Shown one piece after another: positions 62,701-64,000 of a stretch of 64,000 nucleotides of DNA. The position numbers and the translations under genes were made by a program. Positions within the stretch are counted from its first letter, which is position 1; every line of letters starts with the position of its first letter. The notes beneath the pieces are model-generated. The model was not told the DNA's origin and ran no database searches. It saw only the letters and a list, made by a program, of their open reading frames with translations. The stretch is taken from the NCBI GenBank assembly GCA_038496675.1, contig CM076650.1:23038470-23102469 (forward strand). The letters are read 5' to 3'. This DNA is from Rachycentron canadum. Taxonomy: Eukaryota; Chordata; Actinopteri; Carangiformes; Rachycentridae.

Positions 62701-63937
62701 TTCCACAACTGATATCTGTTTTGTGGAATAGTTTGCAGGTTAAACAGAAATGGATAATACACCAAACTACAATAGCTTCCTCCATTTTGGACCGCTCTCT
62801 GTTCGCAGCTCTTTCAAGATAACTTCCTGTTTGTTTGGATTTATGTAGGTGATTGTGGTGATTCTACTTTGTCTGACTACAGATTAAGTTTAAGACTAAA
62901 TTGTTATCCTTAAAAAGAGAAGTTCACAATCCCCCTACAAGTTTCATTTGATAATTGTGTTGGAGCTTTCAATCATGTCACCATATCACACAACTTTCAT
63001 CAGCATATTTCTTTTTAATATTGACTTATAGGTTGAGTTTTAGTTTCATGAACACTAGCCAAACTGATCAGATGATGCATATTATGGGATATAATTGAAA
63101 ATACTACTAAATAGCCCTTGCACCCCTGATGGATAAATAGTATAGATAATGGATGGACTAAATGGACCCGATAGTGTGATAATTTAGTCAACTAAATACT
63201 CATAGTTCATGACCAATGAGAGCTCTTTAACCCTGACAACGGTGTGACTTAAAAACATGTTATACTGCAAAGCAACTGGAGCTTTAAGTCCGGCTCTAGT
63301 TTCAGATTCCTATTTCTCAGTGTTTAACTGAAAACTTCCCCCACTGGACCCTTTATCAGATTAGTTGTGTCCTTGTGTCTGTGTATACAGTGGGTGTGTG
63401 TTCCTTTCCTGTTGACCAACCCTCACTCTGTGGACATCTCACTGACGGCCTACAACCAGACCTTCCAGGCTCCCTGGGTCGGCACGGTGGAGCTCGACGA
63501 GGCTGGCAAGTGGTTTGATGACTTCATGCTGCTGGTGAGTGGAAGAGGTTGTCACAGTATACCAACGTCTCTAAATGGTGTCTGAGATATTGTTTATGCA
63601 GTATTTACATAACTCCTGCCATCACAGCAGTTAAATTAAATCCAACCCAGTAGTTAAATTAAATAGGCTTATTTCATTAGAGGAGCCAACATCCAAACAC
63701 ATCAACAACAAAGTCATAAGAGAATTGTTCCTTTTTTTTCTATGTTGCTATACCAACTGATTCCCGTCATGTGTTTGTGCCAGGCTCTGGGGGGCTTGGC
63801 CTACCAAGCGTTCTACCAAAGAATCCTGTCCGCCTCGTCTTACACCCAGGCTCAAGTGACCTGTTTCGCCTCATCAGCCTTCTGCCTGGTGCTGGGTATC
63901 CCCTCTGTGCTGGTGGGAGCTGTGGCTGCATCTACAG
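56013..63937 (+). CDS. slc5a7-like: High-affinity choline transporter 1-like protein, 5' part (gene B)
   Basis: Second CHT1-like SLC5 gene, cut by the right edge. Coding exons: 56013-56196, 56384-56497, 57525-57680, 61890-62038, 63391-63534, 63784-63937. They give 300 full codons; two more exons are expected outside the window. Every exon has the same length and phase as in gene A. The start (AGGATGG) has A at -3 and G at +4, and an acceptor at 55987 precedes it. Landmarks: MALNVPG, TLTATWVGGGFILG, PMRENNYVTMMDPFQ, LLGGLYSVAYTDVIQL, and the end at GAVAAST. Trp64, Tyr93, Trp143 and the Asp pair in WFDDFMLL are kept, but the position of human Trp254 is Tyr256. Expected role is Na+-coupled uptake of choline or a related cation, by family only. 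Intron 3 is 4.2 kb and holds microsatellites. It lies 26 kb downstream of gene A on the same strand. Confidence 0.93.
59041..59087 (+). repeat. (GT)n microsatellite
   Basis: About 47 bases of GT dinucleotides with one interruption, in intron 3 of CHT1-like gene B. A second, less perfect GT-rich stretch follows at 59141-59170. Confidence 0.85.
59659..59726 (+). repeat. (CA)n microsatellite
   Basis: About 68 bases of CA dinucleotides, with two G interruptions near the start, in intron 3 of CHT1-like gene B. Confidence 0.95.
61190..61310 (+). repeat. T-rich low-complexity stretch
   Basis: Several runs of eight or more T's occur in intron 3 of gene B, about 600 bases before exon 4. It accounts for a Phe-rich open frame and has no gene character. 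Confidence 0.7.
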
Positions 63938-64000
63938 GTACACACTCTTAACTTACAAGTGTAGGGCCTGCATTGGTCTCTGGGAAATCAGAATTTATAC

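Overview
This window reads as nuclear DNA of a bony fish, most likely a spiny-rayed (percomorph) teleost. It is AT-rich and intron-rich, has GT-AG splice sites throughout, carries many dinucleotide microsatellites, and holds dispersed repeats of the kind common in teleosts, including a decayed Tc1/mariner element. No prokaryotic, viral or organellar gene organisation is visible.

Four protein-coding genes of two membrane-transporter families lie head-to-tail on the + strand. (1) Positions 1-2333 hold the last five coding exons of a MATE-type multidrug and toxin extrusion transporter (SLC47A family); its 5' part lies left of the window. (2) Positions 5829-15442 hold a complete second SLC47A gene with 16 coding exons and a 588-residue product. 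(3) Positions 19387-29850 hold a complete gene like the high-affinity choline transporter (SLC5A7/CHT1), with 8 coding exons and a 556-residue product. (4) Positions 56013-63937 hold the first six coding exons of a second CHT1-like gene that runs off the right edge. Exon borders were read by hand from splice signals, reading-frame continuity and paralogue comparison. The shared exons of genes 1 and 2 (133, 95, 64 and 242 nt) and of genes 3 and 4 (184, 114, 156, 149, 144 and 154 nt) have identical lengths and phases, so each pair looks like a tandem duplication.

The MATE proteins are expected to exchange organic cations for protons at apical membranes. The CHT1-like proteins belong to the Na+-coupled SLC5 family. 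Both CHT1-like copies differ from human CHT1 at a tryptophan reported to line the choline site, so choline as substrate should not be assumed.

The rest is introns and intergenic DNA. It holds a broken Tc1 element (25034-26377), a Ty3/gypsy pol relic (about 23230-23955, minus strand), a LINE-like 3' tail, SINE-like fragments, several dispersed repeat families, and a perfect 31-bp inverted repeat with nested palindromes (44612-44731). The 26-kb gap between the two CHT1-like genes has no convincing coding gene. It does hold a promoter-like block at about 48212-48680 (three CCAAT boxes, a TATA-like element and a splice donor) that could be a distal start for gene 4. No RNA gene or CRISPR array was recognised.
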